Assembly: GCA_045837725.1 (NCBI GenBank)
Contig: JBEWZL010000276.1
Location: forward strand, 1-64,000
Direction of reading: 5' to 3'
Source: Vermamoeba vermiformis
Lineage: Eukaryota > Tubulinea > Echinamoebida
DNA length: 64,000 nucleotides
Below, one piece after another: positions 1 to 10,940 of the stretch. Under the pieces are notes generated by a model that was not told the origin of the DNA, made no database searches, and worked only from the letters and a program-made list of their open reading frames with translations. Numbering within the stretch: position 1 is the stretch's first letter; the number at the start of each line of letters is the position of its first letter. Both the position numbers and the translations under genes were made by a program.

Positions 1-16
1 ATTGAAACAGTTTGGT

Positions 17-2082
17 TTATTCGTTTAACATTCGATGAAATTTGACTGACACTAAATGCTCTTCACCCCCATTCAAGTCATTTGATATTCCGCACACTTT
101 AAAACTTTTTGCAACGATGTCGGCTGGGACACGATTCCACGCAGATACTATCCAGTTGACAACAAGTTGCTTGGTGGGGCTCTGAAACACTGTTTGGTTA
201 GCTCTCCAGCGATCATGCATAGCCCTGTAATGATGCTTGAATGACTTGTTAATTGACACGTCAAGAGGCTGGACAATTGGGGTGCAAGCAGGAGGTATCA
301 AAACAATGTGTGTGTTAGCAAATTGGCGTTGTTTTGAGGCTTGAAATTTCTTATGTCCTCCAAATTCATCCCAAACTAGCAAGTTCACATTAGTCCCAAC
401 ATGGTGATGCCAAACTTTATCAAACCACAGCCGTGTCAAAGAGTGATCGTTCCAAGCGTTTTCTTGAAAGGCAATGTGTGCCACTTTAGGGGATACTACT
501 ACACCTTTGACGCAGGCAGTAGTTTTACCTTTGAATATAATCATGGGTGGTAACTTGGTGCCGTCAGCCATAACAGCTAATATCACAGTGACGCGACTGC
601 GTGATGCCCCAGATGTTTTGACAACGACCGTCTTTGATCCTCGTTTTTGAACAACCTTTCGAGCAGGAACCTCATAGTAAATGGCTACTTCATCCATATT
701 TCCAATGAAGTTGACTGGAATGCAGTGGTTTTGACGATTGGTGTTGATTGATGTCCAGAATTTGTCCAGTTCCTCGGCGAGTGCCTCGCGTGTGTACAGT
801 TTTGAGGTTGACACAGTTGGAGTGCGTAACGAAAGGTTGTGCCTGCGAAAGAAGCCGTGCAACCATTTATCAGATGCCGCAAAATTAGGGTGGATCAACT
901 TTGCTTTGTCTTTGATGTTTTGCGGTGTCACTGATAGTTTGCGGTCACGACGGGCTAATATCCATGAACACAATTGAATCTCTTCAGCCTCTGTCAACAG
1001 TGGTTTGCGTCCACCACCATGTTGACGCAGCCTTCCAAATTGCAATGTTTTTTGTCGCCAAGAATACAAAGTTGATTTTGGAATTTTGAAAAGACGCGAC
1101 ACCTCAGCAACTCCAAGACGTTTAATTTGATCCAAAATGTAAATAAACTGGCGACGATTTCGCTTTAAAGAATTATACGAGTTAAGTCGCCGCTTAACGT
1201 TAAAGGGTTGGGAGGTAACTGGTCGCGGACACACATCAGGCTTTGAAGCTTGTTTTACTTGCAGACGATGTTTTAAGAAGTCAAATTTATCTAAATTATA
1301 GTAAGATATATGTATTATAAGTCTCTGCCCATCGTAAGTAAGCCAATGAATGAGCCACCAGGTGACCGGTAACAAATCCATTAACAGACCACAGATGAAC
1401 AAAGAGCATCAGTAAAGCATACCTGAGAATGGAACAACTGGAAAATCACAGGAATTCACTTTAGTGAGTGTCTGCTTGTGTTGTACTGGAGACTGTTGCA
1501 GTTGAGGAGGCTGATCTAGTGCCTGAATGTCAGGATCTAGTTCTGTTAGTAATTGATCAAATTCGATGGGATTTTTTTTGTTTATAGTCAATTAGACTGT
1601 GCGCGTTCCAAATATGCAAACAGAATTGAATTCTGTTGCATAGTAACCCGTCGAGACCCGCGACAAGACCCGCGAAAAATTTGGTTCCTTGCAATGCTAT
1701 TCAGCTCAATGAACACAGAATTTAAAGTGTCTTATATGTCGAAGTAGGTTATTTGAGGTGTAGAATTCGAATTTGATGTCAAAATAAGGTTCTGAGCTCA
1801 TGCGATCCCAGGCGTGGATTTACGATTTGGATTAAAATTTTGTACTGACTTGTACTCCACTCAAAAATTCTATCTATTGAATAGATATATATAACAATAT
1901 TTTACAATACCTCTTGTGATAGTTTTGGATGCTTTGGCTGCAGGTCGATTTTGCTGGCTAGATCTAACTTGTACCTCTGCTTGCTCATCTGCAAACCATT
2001 TCCTATGGCGACCCCTTCTTCTGTCACTCCTGCGCAATGACCCAGGCTTGAGTTGCTTATAATATCTCTCTACTGTGGTCAT
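17..2082 (-). CDS. pogo/Tigger-like DDE transposase, three exons
   Basis: Predicted exons 2082-1911, 1542-1423 and 1248-17 join in frame to about 507 residues. The long exon has a helix-turn-helix/CENP-B-like N-terminal part (KIPKSTLYSWRQKT), a second DNA-binding helix region, and a DDE_1-type catalytic core. The three acidic residues are visible in NMDE, VWDEFGGH and QPLDVSINK. The last two are 35 residues apart, as in pogo/Tigger elements of the Tc1/mariner superfamily. Such enzymes cut and paste the element that encodes them. The frame is open, so the gene may be active or domesticated. The gene ends 17 bases from the window edge, so the element's left end and terminal repeats cannot be seen. 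Intron 1 (1910-1543) is almost filled by one arm of the large inverted repeat. The exon 1 and 2 boundaries are inference from GT/AG and phase. Confidence 0.85.
1541..1856 (-). repeat. Left arm of 316-bp inverted repeat, inside transposase intron 1
   Basis: By eye this segment is the reverse complement of 2394-2709, with only about six mismatches (roughly 98% identity) and equal length. It covers most of intron 1 of the minus-strand transposase gene. In the direction of that gene it starts with AGTACAAGTCAGTACA and ends with CTAACAG/AA, where the AG is the intron's own 3' splice site. Inside it are a CAGAATTGAATTCTG palindrome and a short direct repeat of GACCCGCG. Confidence 0.93.
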
Positions 2083-2216
2083 ATTGGTTCGATTGGAATA
2101 AAATTAATAAAATTATTCACCAATGGCCTTATTTTGGAAATTTTTGAATTCAGTCTCTTTGCTACCAGTTTTATTTGCCAGAATAGCACCAAAGGGTTTT
2201 ATTTTAGATATTTATC
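2083..2216. promoter_or_regulatory. Bidirectional promoter of the transposase/OB-fold gene pair
   Basis: These 134 bases separate the two start codons and must contain both promoters. Two ATTGG boxes lie near 2083 and 2092 and a CCAAT box near 2121, followed by AT-rich sequence. No clear TATA box was seen. Assignment as promoter is inference from position. Confidence 0.6.
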
Positions 2217-4181
2217 ATGTATCAAGACCTCGAATTGACCTCATTACAATCTCTGCTTGAGCACTGGCAACATCCAGGGCCAGTAACAGTGATTCTCCAA
2301 GGAATCCAACGCAGCACTGGAAAAGACAATCAAAAGAAGATGTACAGGTATTATATATACTCTAGATACCCTTAGTATCTAATTTATAACTTCAGTACAA
2401 GTCAGTACAAAATTTTAATCCAAATCGTAAATCCACGCCTGGGATCGCATGAGCTTGGAACCTTATTTTGACATCAAATTCGAATTCTACACCTCAAATA
2501 ACCTACTTCGACATATAAGACACTTTAAATTCTGTGTTCATTGAGCTGAATAGCATTGCAAGGAACCAAATTTTTCGCGGGTCTTGTTGCGGGTCTCGAC
2601 GGGTTACTATGCAACAGAATTCAATTCTGTTTGCATATTTGGAACGCACACAGTCTAATTGACTATAAACAAAAAAAATCCCATCGAATTTGGTCAATTA
2701 CTAACAGAATTGGATTTTACAGAATTCTGGTCACAGATGGTGAACTGCAGACTAACTTTGTTCACAACTCGACTCTAGCTGCCTGGGTTAGTCAAAATCT
2801 GAGTTCTGGTCGCCTACTGAAGCTTCCTGCAAGCAGTTGGGCATTTGTAAATGTTGACGAGTAAGTGCGAACTTATTTATTGCGGCGCCGCTAACATTGA
2901 TTAGGACAAAGACACTGTGCATTACAGACACAAGCAATATTCAATATTCAGAAAAAACACCTCATGTGAAGCCCCTATACCACATTGGCTTGGGTCCTAA
3001 TGTTAGCGAGTTGCCGGCGCCACCGCCAATCAAGTCAAAAAGCGACCAAATTGTCGACTCCACTGGCATATCAGATCAAGCACCAGACAACAACATAGGA
3101 CCCGATTCAAATGCAGAATTAATCACAAGTGATGTTCCAGCAGTAGACAACCAAAGCGAGAGTGCCGATGATGAAATTGATGACTTTGTAAGTTTTCAAC
3201 TAATTGCCGAACGTTTAATAACTCATTCTGTAGTATCAAACCATGAAGCAAGACAATGATAAACTCTACTCTTTCTATTACAAGAAGCATCCGATCCAGT
3301 ATCCAAACAATTCGCGCGCTTACTCTGCATTGCTGGTTCGAAAGTCGAAAAAGCGAGTGCGGGTTGGATATGATTATGACACAAAAGATTATGGGGTTGT
3401 CAGCGTTATTGCAGTTCTCAAAGTGCGAAATGGAAAGGCTTCTTTATTAGTTTTGGATGCCGAGGACGAAGTCCAGCGTGTGTCACCATCTTCGGTCAAA
3501 AATGAAGTTGGACAATCCAGTGCAACAGTAGTCAAGTCATCAGAGAAAAGAGTACATCAGTATTTGGAGCAATCTGAAGATACGGAGCCAATTTATTCAC
3601 CACAAACACCTCGCCAAAGAACTGTTGTCACGCGCACTTCCACTTCTGCGATCAACTCGAAGCAAACTCCCAATACTAACTCCATGCAACTTGTGATATC
3701 TCGTATTGAAGCACTTGAAAAGGAAGCCAGAGAGACCAAAGAGAGCATTCAGAAGCTGTCGAAACTACTGGAGGCACAATCTGCTAATTTGGCTAAAAAT
3801 TCTAACTCTGCTCCTCAATATCCTATGTTTGTTCCCTACCCTCAACTTAAAGGATATTTTGAACCAGCCCAGCAGTCTCCCAATAATGAAAATCGAAAAC
3901 GAACACACCGCTCTCGCTCTCGCTCCCGCTCACCATCTCCCAAGTCTTCGCGTCACAAACGGCACCCTTGGCAACTGAAATACTACAGTGACTCCAGATC
4001 ATCTTCATCCCGCTCTAGATCTGCCTCAAACTCACCTGAGAGGAGTTTTGAAAAGCACTACAAGAGGCGAAGATCCAGATCTCCAGATCGCCGACACCGA
4101 TTGACTCACCAATCCCCACGCTCACCCACTAGGTATGATTCATATGCACACAAGAGTTATAAGAAACAAAGATTTTATTAA
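2217..4181 (+). CDS. RPA70N-like OB-fold protein with coiled coil and RS-rich tail
   Basis: Exons 2217-2347, 2723-2860, 2905-3187 and 3234-4181 join in frame to 499 residues. Residues 1-100 resemble the N-terminal OB fold of replication protein A 70 kDa subunit (Rep-A_N): a VTVILQGIQR strand, then MYRILVTDGELQTNFV, then LPASSWAFVNVDETKTLCI. A linker and a short beta-rich segment (near 220-290, RVRVGYDYDTKDYGVV) follow. Then comes a coiled coil (EALEKEARETKESIQKLSKL) and about 100 residues of RS/SR dipeptides with basic stretches ending KKQRFY. RPA70N recruits checkpoint proteins and RS tails bind RNA or splicing factors, so a nuclear nucleic-acid role is likely (inference). It is divergent from the transposase gene and shares its intron repeat, so I read it as the second gene of the same element. 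The family call is from recognition only. Confidence 0.72.
2394..2709 (+). repeat. Right arm of 316-bp inverted repeat, inside OB-fold gene intron 1
   Basis: This is the partner of 1541-1856. It fills most of intron 1 (2348-2722) of the plus-strand gene and lies in the same sense relative to transcription as the left arm does in its own gene. Its terminal CTAACAG sits 15 nt upstream of the acceptor that best fits the protein. That internal AG would also splice in frame and add five residues. Confidence 0.93.
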
Positions 4182-4605
4182 ATAATAAACACCATTCCAA
4201 ATTTCTTCAACTTGTTTTGCTTTACGACTTATTTGGCAGTTTACAGTACACCAATTTTAATGCTGCGATCGAGAAATGTCGTTCCTGAAACCACATCGGT
4301 TTGACAATTTTGTGTTAATTCAATTTAATTACGCATAAATTTTTTGAATGCAACGGTTGCGTTAGTATCTGCTTCAGATTTTGAAAGAAATCTTGTTTTG
4401 CTTTTAACTTACATCCACTTCCCTTCGCTGGCAAACGCGGTAAAACAATTGACAATCACAATAACGTGCTAAAATAGTATGATTAAACATCTCAATTATT
4501 TCTGTTATCTGTTCGCTGATCTGTTTCAGTTGTGAAAAATAAAAGTTGAAGAGTTTGAGACCGAACATTCCAAACACTGGATCAACACAGCTAATATCTT
4601 TAATT
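4182..4605. other. Gene-free spacer
   Basis: There is an AATAAA-type tail just after the OB-fold gene. Otherwise the sequence is AT-rich with no supported gene. If the preceding pair is a transposon, its right end should lie here, but it cannot be fixed without the left end. Confidence 0.5.
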
Positions 4606-6253
4606 ATGGCTACAGAGTATACGGAACGAGTCAAGTAAGAGAATGGTGCTTTAGCAAGAAAAATATCGGATCTGATCTTATTGTTTTATTCATAAACAAC
4701 TTAAAAATTGACAACTAACAGGAATTTATAATTATTTAATATATTGTTGATTTTAATACAATTTTAAACGGTATAATCGCTCAATAACTAATTTAGAAAG
4801 TCAGATCCATTTTTTGAAAATTTTTGTAAGCTAACGTAGTGGTTGTAGGCGTCGCTTGAACAATATTCTCGAATCGACTGACTTAAATATCGGCAAAAAA
4901 TTTGCCGGCAAAGTCCGCGACGTTTATGAATTGCCGAATGAGATCGTGATCGTCACTACAGATCGACTCAGCGCCTTTGACAGAAAATTAACAAGCATTC
5001 CTTTTAAAGGGTACATATAAATACAATATTACTACCATAAAGATGCTAATTATTACATTAGACAAGTGTTAAACCAAACAGCAGCGTTTTGGTTCGAACA
5101 AACCAAGCACATCTGTCCAAACCACATTATTGCCATCCCCGATCCTAATGTTATCGTGTGCAAGAAATGCACCGTATTTCCCGTAGAGGTAAAATGCATT
5201 CCTTTAATCTCGAACCATCTACATCCGATCTGCAAATTCAATTCCTGCCACAAGAGCTTTTATGACCTGGTTATACTTACTAATTGTATCAAATAGGTTG
5301 TTGTTCGAGGTTATGCTACTGGAAGCACTGCTACCTCATTGTGGACTCATTACAGGTAAGATCCGTCTTTTCATTTAACTTTGAAACTGCTCATTTCTTC
5401 GCCACATCCGAGATACTTATAGTTTTATATATTATAGTAAAGGAGAACGTAAATATTGCGGTCACGTCTTGCCTGATGGCCTGAAAAAAGATCAAAAATT
5501 ACCACAAGCTATTGTGACTCCTACAAGTACGTTCCACGAGTCCTAATTGTTGTCTTATAAGACTATTTTATTTATTATAAGTATTATAATATTAATTCAA
5601 TGCTATTTTAGCTAAGAGTGACGAGCACGACGAATTGATTTCAGGCGAAGAAATTATTGCTAAAGGATTAATGAGCGAGGTAATAATAGCACTAAGGCAT
5701 TATAACAGGTAATATTGGGGCTAATGTTCATTATAATAGGCTGATTGGAAAGTTGTGCACGACATGGCATTGAAATTGTTTGCTTTTGGTCAAGATCTAG
5801 CCGCCAAGAATGGAATGATCCTCGTTGATACTAAATACGAGTTTGGCAAGGACGTACAAGGCAACATTTTATTAATTGATGAGAGTAAGCAGATCCACAA
5901 CACTTCCTAAAAAGGAAATATTTTGTACTGACAAATACTTCTCAGTTCATACACCTGATAGCTCGCGTTATTGGATTGCATCGAGTTACGAAGAAAGATT
6001 CAATGCAGGACAAGCACCTGAAAGCGTTGATAAGGATATTGTAAGAAATTGGTACCGACAGCACTGCGATCCGTACAAGGATGAAGTATTGCCGAAAGCA
6101 CCCGAAGACTTAATTGTGTTGCTCGCTGAACGATATATTAACCTTTATGAGCGTATTACTGGCCAGAAATTTGAGTTCCCTTCCGAGCAAGACGAAAATA
6201 TTCCTGTCGGATCCCGCGTGGAAACCAACTTGAAAAAATACTACAACAAATAA
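4606..6253 (+). CDS. ADE1/purC: SAICAR synthetase (phosphoribosylaminoimidazole-succinocarboxamide synthase)
   Basis: Eight exons (4606-4634, 4849-5010, 5062-5188, 5297-5355, 5438-5526, 5612-5679, 5740-5884, 5946-6253) give exactly 328 residues, a normal length for the monofunctional enzyme. It joins aspartate to CAIR using ATP, step 7 or 8 of de novo purine synthesis, in the cytosol. Family blocks seen in order: [69 protein letters not shown], and [13 protein letters not shown] near the C-terminus. The ATG in a nine-codon first exon is the only start that joins in phase. Intron 1 carries CGGATCTGA, a motif also seen in introns elsewhere in the window. Confidence 0.96.
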
Positions 6254-6301
6254 AACTACAGTAAATCAATTTTAAATTTATTAAATCTAAAGTTTATGCT
6301 A

Positions 6302-9300
6302 TTACTTCTTTTTCTTCTTGGTAGTAGTAACGACAAAAGCAGACAGATCCATTGTGTTTTCTTCCTCGTCTGGCTGTCGTTCTGATCCAAAAAAAATTAG
6401 CTCGGTGATGCTATTTAATTAAATTATGCACTTACCATATTGGTCATAATCTTCTTCCTCATTATAATACTCCTCTGAGTCATAATCGTCGTACTCGTGA
6501 ATAGCGTGGGCAATGCGGTCGTCGGTGGATCCCAACAAGGCGACAACACTGTTCGGATCTAAAAATAGGATTAGTTACCATTTATGGTAATATCAATAAT
6601 AGCCGACAGGAACTTACTAATCTTTTCTTGCTTATTGTAAACAGGTTTGCAGGTTCGATGCACTTCTTTCTGGATCAGCTCGGGCAACTCAGCAAATTCT
6701 TCGCTGTAAACAATATCTTCGTAGTGCTTCTTAATGATGTCCAAGCAATGGTTCTTAAGGACTTTAGAGTTGTACACGGATGCAATTTGGAGCACAGGCA
6801 ACACCGTGTCTTCGTCCAAATGTTCGCTAATGTAATGCTCGCACTTGTACTTCAACGAGTTGATTCTGTATTGGTGACTCAACATGAACAATTCCAAGAT
6901 GTAATTGGCTGATAATATCGCCTTGCTGGAGTACAAATACTCCAAAACTGAATACAAGACCTGAGAAAAAAAAATGACACGTGTCAAATTCAAAATTTCC
7001 ATATTAAGTCATAAAAAAATGGTCAGGACGTACCATGTAATCAGCCTCAACAGGAATGGCCGCGTATTTTGTAGCCTCAGCCATGCCACTGTCAAACATT
7101 GCCCTGAAGTACGAGTTGCGGCAGTACAACAGTGCCTTGTGCGCGTACAATTCTTCTCCGCTGTTGTCAATAGCAAATTTAATGTCGTGATATTCTTTTG
7201 AGTTCAACATGGTGCTCAAATCAGTTTCAAGCGTTGAACGAGGAATCCACTTGATTTGCTTCGAGTGAGGGCTGTTTTCAATTGTAATCTTGCAAATAGC
7301 CACAAGACGAGGCAATTCATATCTTCAAATAATTATTAATAAAATAATATTAATAAAAATAGAATGGTTTGTACCTTGTTGCTACGGGCAAAAGTTTCTC
7401 GGCGACTTCAACAGTCAATCCGTCGACAAAATCAGTGTACAAAAATTCAATCAGGGCCAAGAAACTCTCGTAAGTGAAGTCAGAGTCGGTGATCTTGATT
7501 TCTTTTTTAGCAGCGTTCGAGTTGTTTTTGTCCATATCCGCAAACAACTTTTTAAATTCTTTTGATCGTGCTGCTAAAATGAACTGATGCGCATTGATAT
7601 TATGATCTACATTAATAATAGTATATGTTAGCCTATCATAGCGTGTAATTACAAGTGCAAGTTCGCTTACCTTCAACGACAAATGTTACGTCAGAAAATT
7701 TGTCGCTGTTGACTAATGCCTTCAAGTTAAGGCTGATCAATGGCTTTTTAGCTACACGGCACATTTGTTAGTTCATTATTGACGAGACATTTTTTTCTAC
7801 GGTTAAACTTACAGACTAACACGGCACAAGTGTCAGCACTGAGACCAATGTGCAAGACTTGTTTGGTGTGCACGCCCTCAATGACACTAGGAGGGCTCGG
7901 TTGGTTCACTTTGAACTGATCGCCGTGGCCCAACACAGCGGCACCACGTCCCCAACTGTACAAATCTCCGTTCTCTGTCGCAAGTGTTAGTTAACCAGCG
8001 AAATTTCTGTGAGATTTTTAACGTACTTGACAAAGCAACAGTGACTTGATTGCCGCATCGGACCAGTTCCCAGCCTCGGTCCAAAGCGTCAATGTCAATC
8101 GCTACGGGCAACAACGAGTAACTTTGAGAGGGTCTGTCGGCCAATGGTGGTCTGCCGCATTGACCCATCGTGTTGTCTCCCCACGTCCACATGACACCAT
8201 CCTCTACACGCAGAGATTAGCCGCTGGTCGAATGTTTTCATTGTACAAAATTCTACGTACCAGCAATAGCGCAAGTATGATCCCAACCACATTGCACGCT
8301 CTTGAACTTCTTGTCTTCGAAGAATTCAACACGACGAGGATAACCGCTCAATGTCACCGTCTCCGTGCCATGACCAAGTTTACCGCGAGCTGGTCCACCC
8401 CACGTGTACACAAAGCCATCTATAATATCAACAGTAAACATCTACTTAAGTAATACTGAGCGTTGTTCTACGTACCAGCAATGCAGGCAGTGTGCGTCTG
8501 ACCACAAGACACGTGCGTGACGTTCTTCAAAGTAATAGCTGTGGGATGTCCTTTGACCAGTTGAGGCGTGTCAATGGAGCCGAATTTAGATTCGAGACCA
8601 AGTTGGTGCGTTTCATTTCTTCGCATTAACGTTAGTGCCAGTACATTGACGCATTCGAGTGTATTGACGTACCTGCCCCAAGTGTACAAAGTGCCGCTCT
8701 CAGTGATGCAAGCAGTGTGATGGACACCAGCGCTAATGTAAACAATCTTGAGCGCGTCGATTGATTTGATGAGCTCAGGGAACTGTAATTGAACGACGTC
8801 TTTGTGACCTAATTGACCGAATTCACCTTCACCCCACGAGTACACGCGACCAGTATCTGAACCACAAGAATTACTATACTATCTTAACATAGGCTGCTAT
8901 AATAATACTTACCAGTCAGTGCCAAGGTGTGGTTTTGACCGCAAGAAATTTGTCGAACATTAATGCCCTTGATGCCATCGATGATGCGTGGAATAGGTTG
9001 ATAAGCCAATGAATTGTGGCCCGTTTGACCGTACGACGATGTGCCCCACGAGTACACATCACCAGTGTCTATAAATAGATCACGTTAGTAACTAAAAATA
9101 GATTTTTCTAAGAGTGGCACGTACGTGTCAAAGCGACGGTGTGCGCGACACCACACTCAATAGACACAATGTCCTTGTGAATGAGAGCGGTCACAGTGAC
9201 GGGCACATTGCTGTCCTCGGTCTTCTTGCTGCCCAATTGACCGTCAATGCCTCGGCCCCAAATTAAGATATCACCTGCTGCACCGGCAAAGTACGGGGAC

Positions 9301-9396
9301 TCCTCTGACAAAAGAAAAAATATTAATTTATATTTGAATTTGGACTTCTTATTTGTATTGTTAATATTAGTATTTACCTAGATGAGTGGCTCGCAT
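6302..9396 (-). CDS. RCC1 propeller protein with two BTB domains
   Basis: About a dozen exons on the minus strand join in phase. The N-terminal half has seven RCC1 repeats, each with a W-G-x(4,6)-G-Q/K-L/T-G core (GRGIDGQLG, GTSSYGQTG, GEGEFGQLG, GGPARGKLG, GDNTMGQCG and others), enough for one seven-blade propeller. Two BTB/POZ domains follow: SDKFSDVTFVVE to LPVATRYELPRLV, then SKEYHDIKFAID to YRINSLKYKCEHY. An acidic Tyr/Glu stretch and a KKKKK end close the protein. BTB domains commonly link to cullin-3, and RCC1 propellers bind GTPases, chromatin or membranes. The exact partner is unknown. The nearest in-frame ATG gives MRATHLEESPYF. The reading frame stays open upstream without an ATG, so the true N-terminus may be longer and may include the next gene. 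Confidence 0.9.
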
Positions 9397-9484
9397 TAAC
9401 TTTGCGATTTGTTTTGCTTCGTCATCGTCTTCAGAGATCGGCTTGTGGTTAACAAGACTATCGCCATCATCGTTGTTATGGTTG

Positions 9485-10148
9485 TTAATTATTGTTGTTA
9501 TGATCGTTAAATTCCAAAAAGTTATCTTCTAACTCGTTCCATTCAGCCTCATCCAGATCCAAACCGTTTCTACGTTCCGCGTCCTCGAGTTCGGCGATGC
9601 TCGGAGTATAGCCAGATCGAAACTTCTTGCCGCCAACTTGCATAATAGAATTCGACCTCACCTGTACTACCTTAGGCTGGCCAATTAACACGGGGTATCC
9701 GAGCGGTGAAGGCATGTAACGGGCATTGCGATCGGCAGCTGTCTCGTAAATATTTCCACGGTGTTTCTAAAATAGATATTAACGTCACACAAAGAAATTT
9801 GTGGGTAGAGTACGAATTATGAACGATTTGTATGCTAATCTTAATTATTTGAATTTAAGTTGTTTTGGAGAAGGAATTCAGAATTGATCGCTCAAATTTA
9901 ATTTAAGAAAATTGATAGAACACGATCACCTCCACTAATAATTATAATTAAGTACATACATGTAATACGCGCATTCGGGCAAACACTGCATCCACTCGTT
10001 GCCGCTCATCTTGCGTTAACGTTGCTTTCAGTGCAACTCGTCCGTCCTTGTCCAAACCAACTAGCATTCTACAAACCTCTTGCAAGTTTGCTGGCGTGCT
10101 CAATTGGGTGAACGCACGGGTCATATAAATGGTCTTAGCGTTTGACAT
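9485..10148 (-). CDS. Unrecognised 156-residue protein, possibly the N-terminus of the RCC1-BTB gene
   Basis: Exons 10148-9960 and 9766-9485 join in phase 0. The product has a helical first part (TQDERQRVDAVFARMRVLH), a middle with YMPSPLGYPVLIGQPKVV, and an acidic Asn-rich end (FNDHNNNN) before TAA. I do not recognise a family. Immediately after the stop, the +1 frame reads on as NNHNNDDGDSLVNHKPISE and then into the RCC1-BTB coding frame. The Asn-rich run would be continuous if one base were extra, so this may be the first part of one larger gene. Its ATG is only 80 bp from the H2A ATG on the other strand. Confidence 0.6.
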
Positions 10149-10228
10149 CTTAGATGTGTTCGTCAGGCCAAAAATTAAAAAATAAATCTCTTGTAACCCG
10201 CCAAGGAAGCAACACACCTTATCACAAT
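10149..10228. promoter_or_regulatory. 80-bp bidirectional promoter between unknown gene and H2A
   Basis: Only 80 bases lie between the two divergent start codons. Both transcripts must start within or very near it. No canonical TATA box was seen. Confidence 0.5.
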
Positions 10229-10612
10229 ATGTCATCATCATCAGGCTCCGCTACAACTTCCGCCGCACCTGTGACTGGATCACACAGAGCTGGATTGCAG
10301 TTCCCTGTTGGCAGAATTTCCCGCATGCTAAGAGAAGGAAAATACGCAAACCGTATAGGTGTTGGTGCTCCTGTATATTTAGCAGCAGTATTAGAATATC
10401 TAGCAGCTGAAATCCTCGAATTATCTGGAAATTCTGCCCTTGATCAAAAAAGACTACGGATTGTGCCGAGAGACATTCAATTAGCCATCAGAAACGATGA
10501 AGAATTAAATAAGCTACTTTCTGAAGTTACTATTGCATCTGGAGCAGTTCTGCCTAATATTCACAGCGTCCTGTTGCCCAAAACTGACTCCAATCCCGAT
10601 CCACAACAATAA
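10229..10612 (+). CDS. Histone H2A, divergent variant
   Basis: Single exon, 127 residues. The fold is clear from [60 protein letters not shown] and [13 protein letters not shown]. The acidic-patch residues ([12 protein letters not shown] and NDEELNK) are kept. Oddities: a short Ser-rich N-terminus with almost no lysines, [13 protein letters not shown] in place of the usual [20 protein letters not shown] in place of GGVTIAQGGV, and an acidic/Pro tail without SQ. It is not H2A.Z. An AATAAA signal lies about 80 bases downstream and there is no histone stem-loop, so the mRNA is probably polyadenylated, as for replacement variants (inference). The upstream in-frame extension was rejected because it lacks an ATG. 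Confidence 0.95.
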   Translation: MSSSSGSATTSAAPVTGSHRAGLQFPVGRISRMLREGKYANRIGVGAPVYLAAVLEYLAAEILELSGNSALDQKRLRIVPRDIQLAIRNDEELNKLLSEVTIASGAVLPNIHSVLLPKTDSNPDPQQ

Positions 10613-10831
10613 GAACTGTCAATAGTAATTTTCTGTAATATTTACCGAATATTAGGGCTAATATTAATTTATTAGCTAATTTATTATTGCAATAAAAATC
10701 TAATTTAATTTCTTCGAATTAGACACGATGTGATCGCAATTAGAAACGATTTCATTCCCTGGCAAGTGGTAATATAATACTAGCGCTGCATTTGTTAGCT
10801 TTTATGCAAGGCGCGGATTGGCGTTAGACAG

Positions 10832-10850
10832 AGCGCACTTTTAGTGCGCT
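10832..10850. other. Short hairpin upstream of DTWD1
   Basis: AGCGCAC and GTGCGCT form a perfect 7-bp stem around the loop TTTTA, 91 bases before the DTWD1 start codon. It could be a palindromic protein site or a 5'UTR stem. Function unknown. Confidence 0.45.
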
Positions 10851-10940
10851 GCAATTACAGTGAGATTTCATTTTTTACTCTAATGAAATAACGTTAACGT
10901 GCAAGATGGAGAAACAACAAGAGACAAAACCCGCGATACA

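Noticed and set aside
1553-2697. A 64-codon open frame present in both inverted-repeat arms, antisense to the two genes
   Set aside because: It lies inside introns and antisense. The near identity of the arms explains why both stay open. No domain or good start context supports a gene.
4404-4634. Minus-strand 76-codon ORF over the start of purC
   Set aside because: It overlaps the purC promoter and first exon, has no recognised features and needs an unsupported splice.
10154-10228. N-terminal extension of H2A (25 extra codons)
   Set aside because: No ATG opens it. The internal MSSSSGS start gives a normal H2A length.
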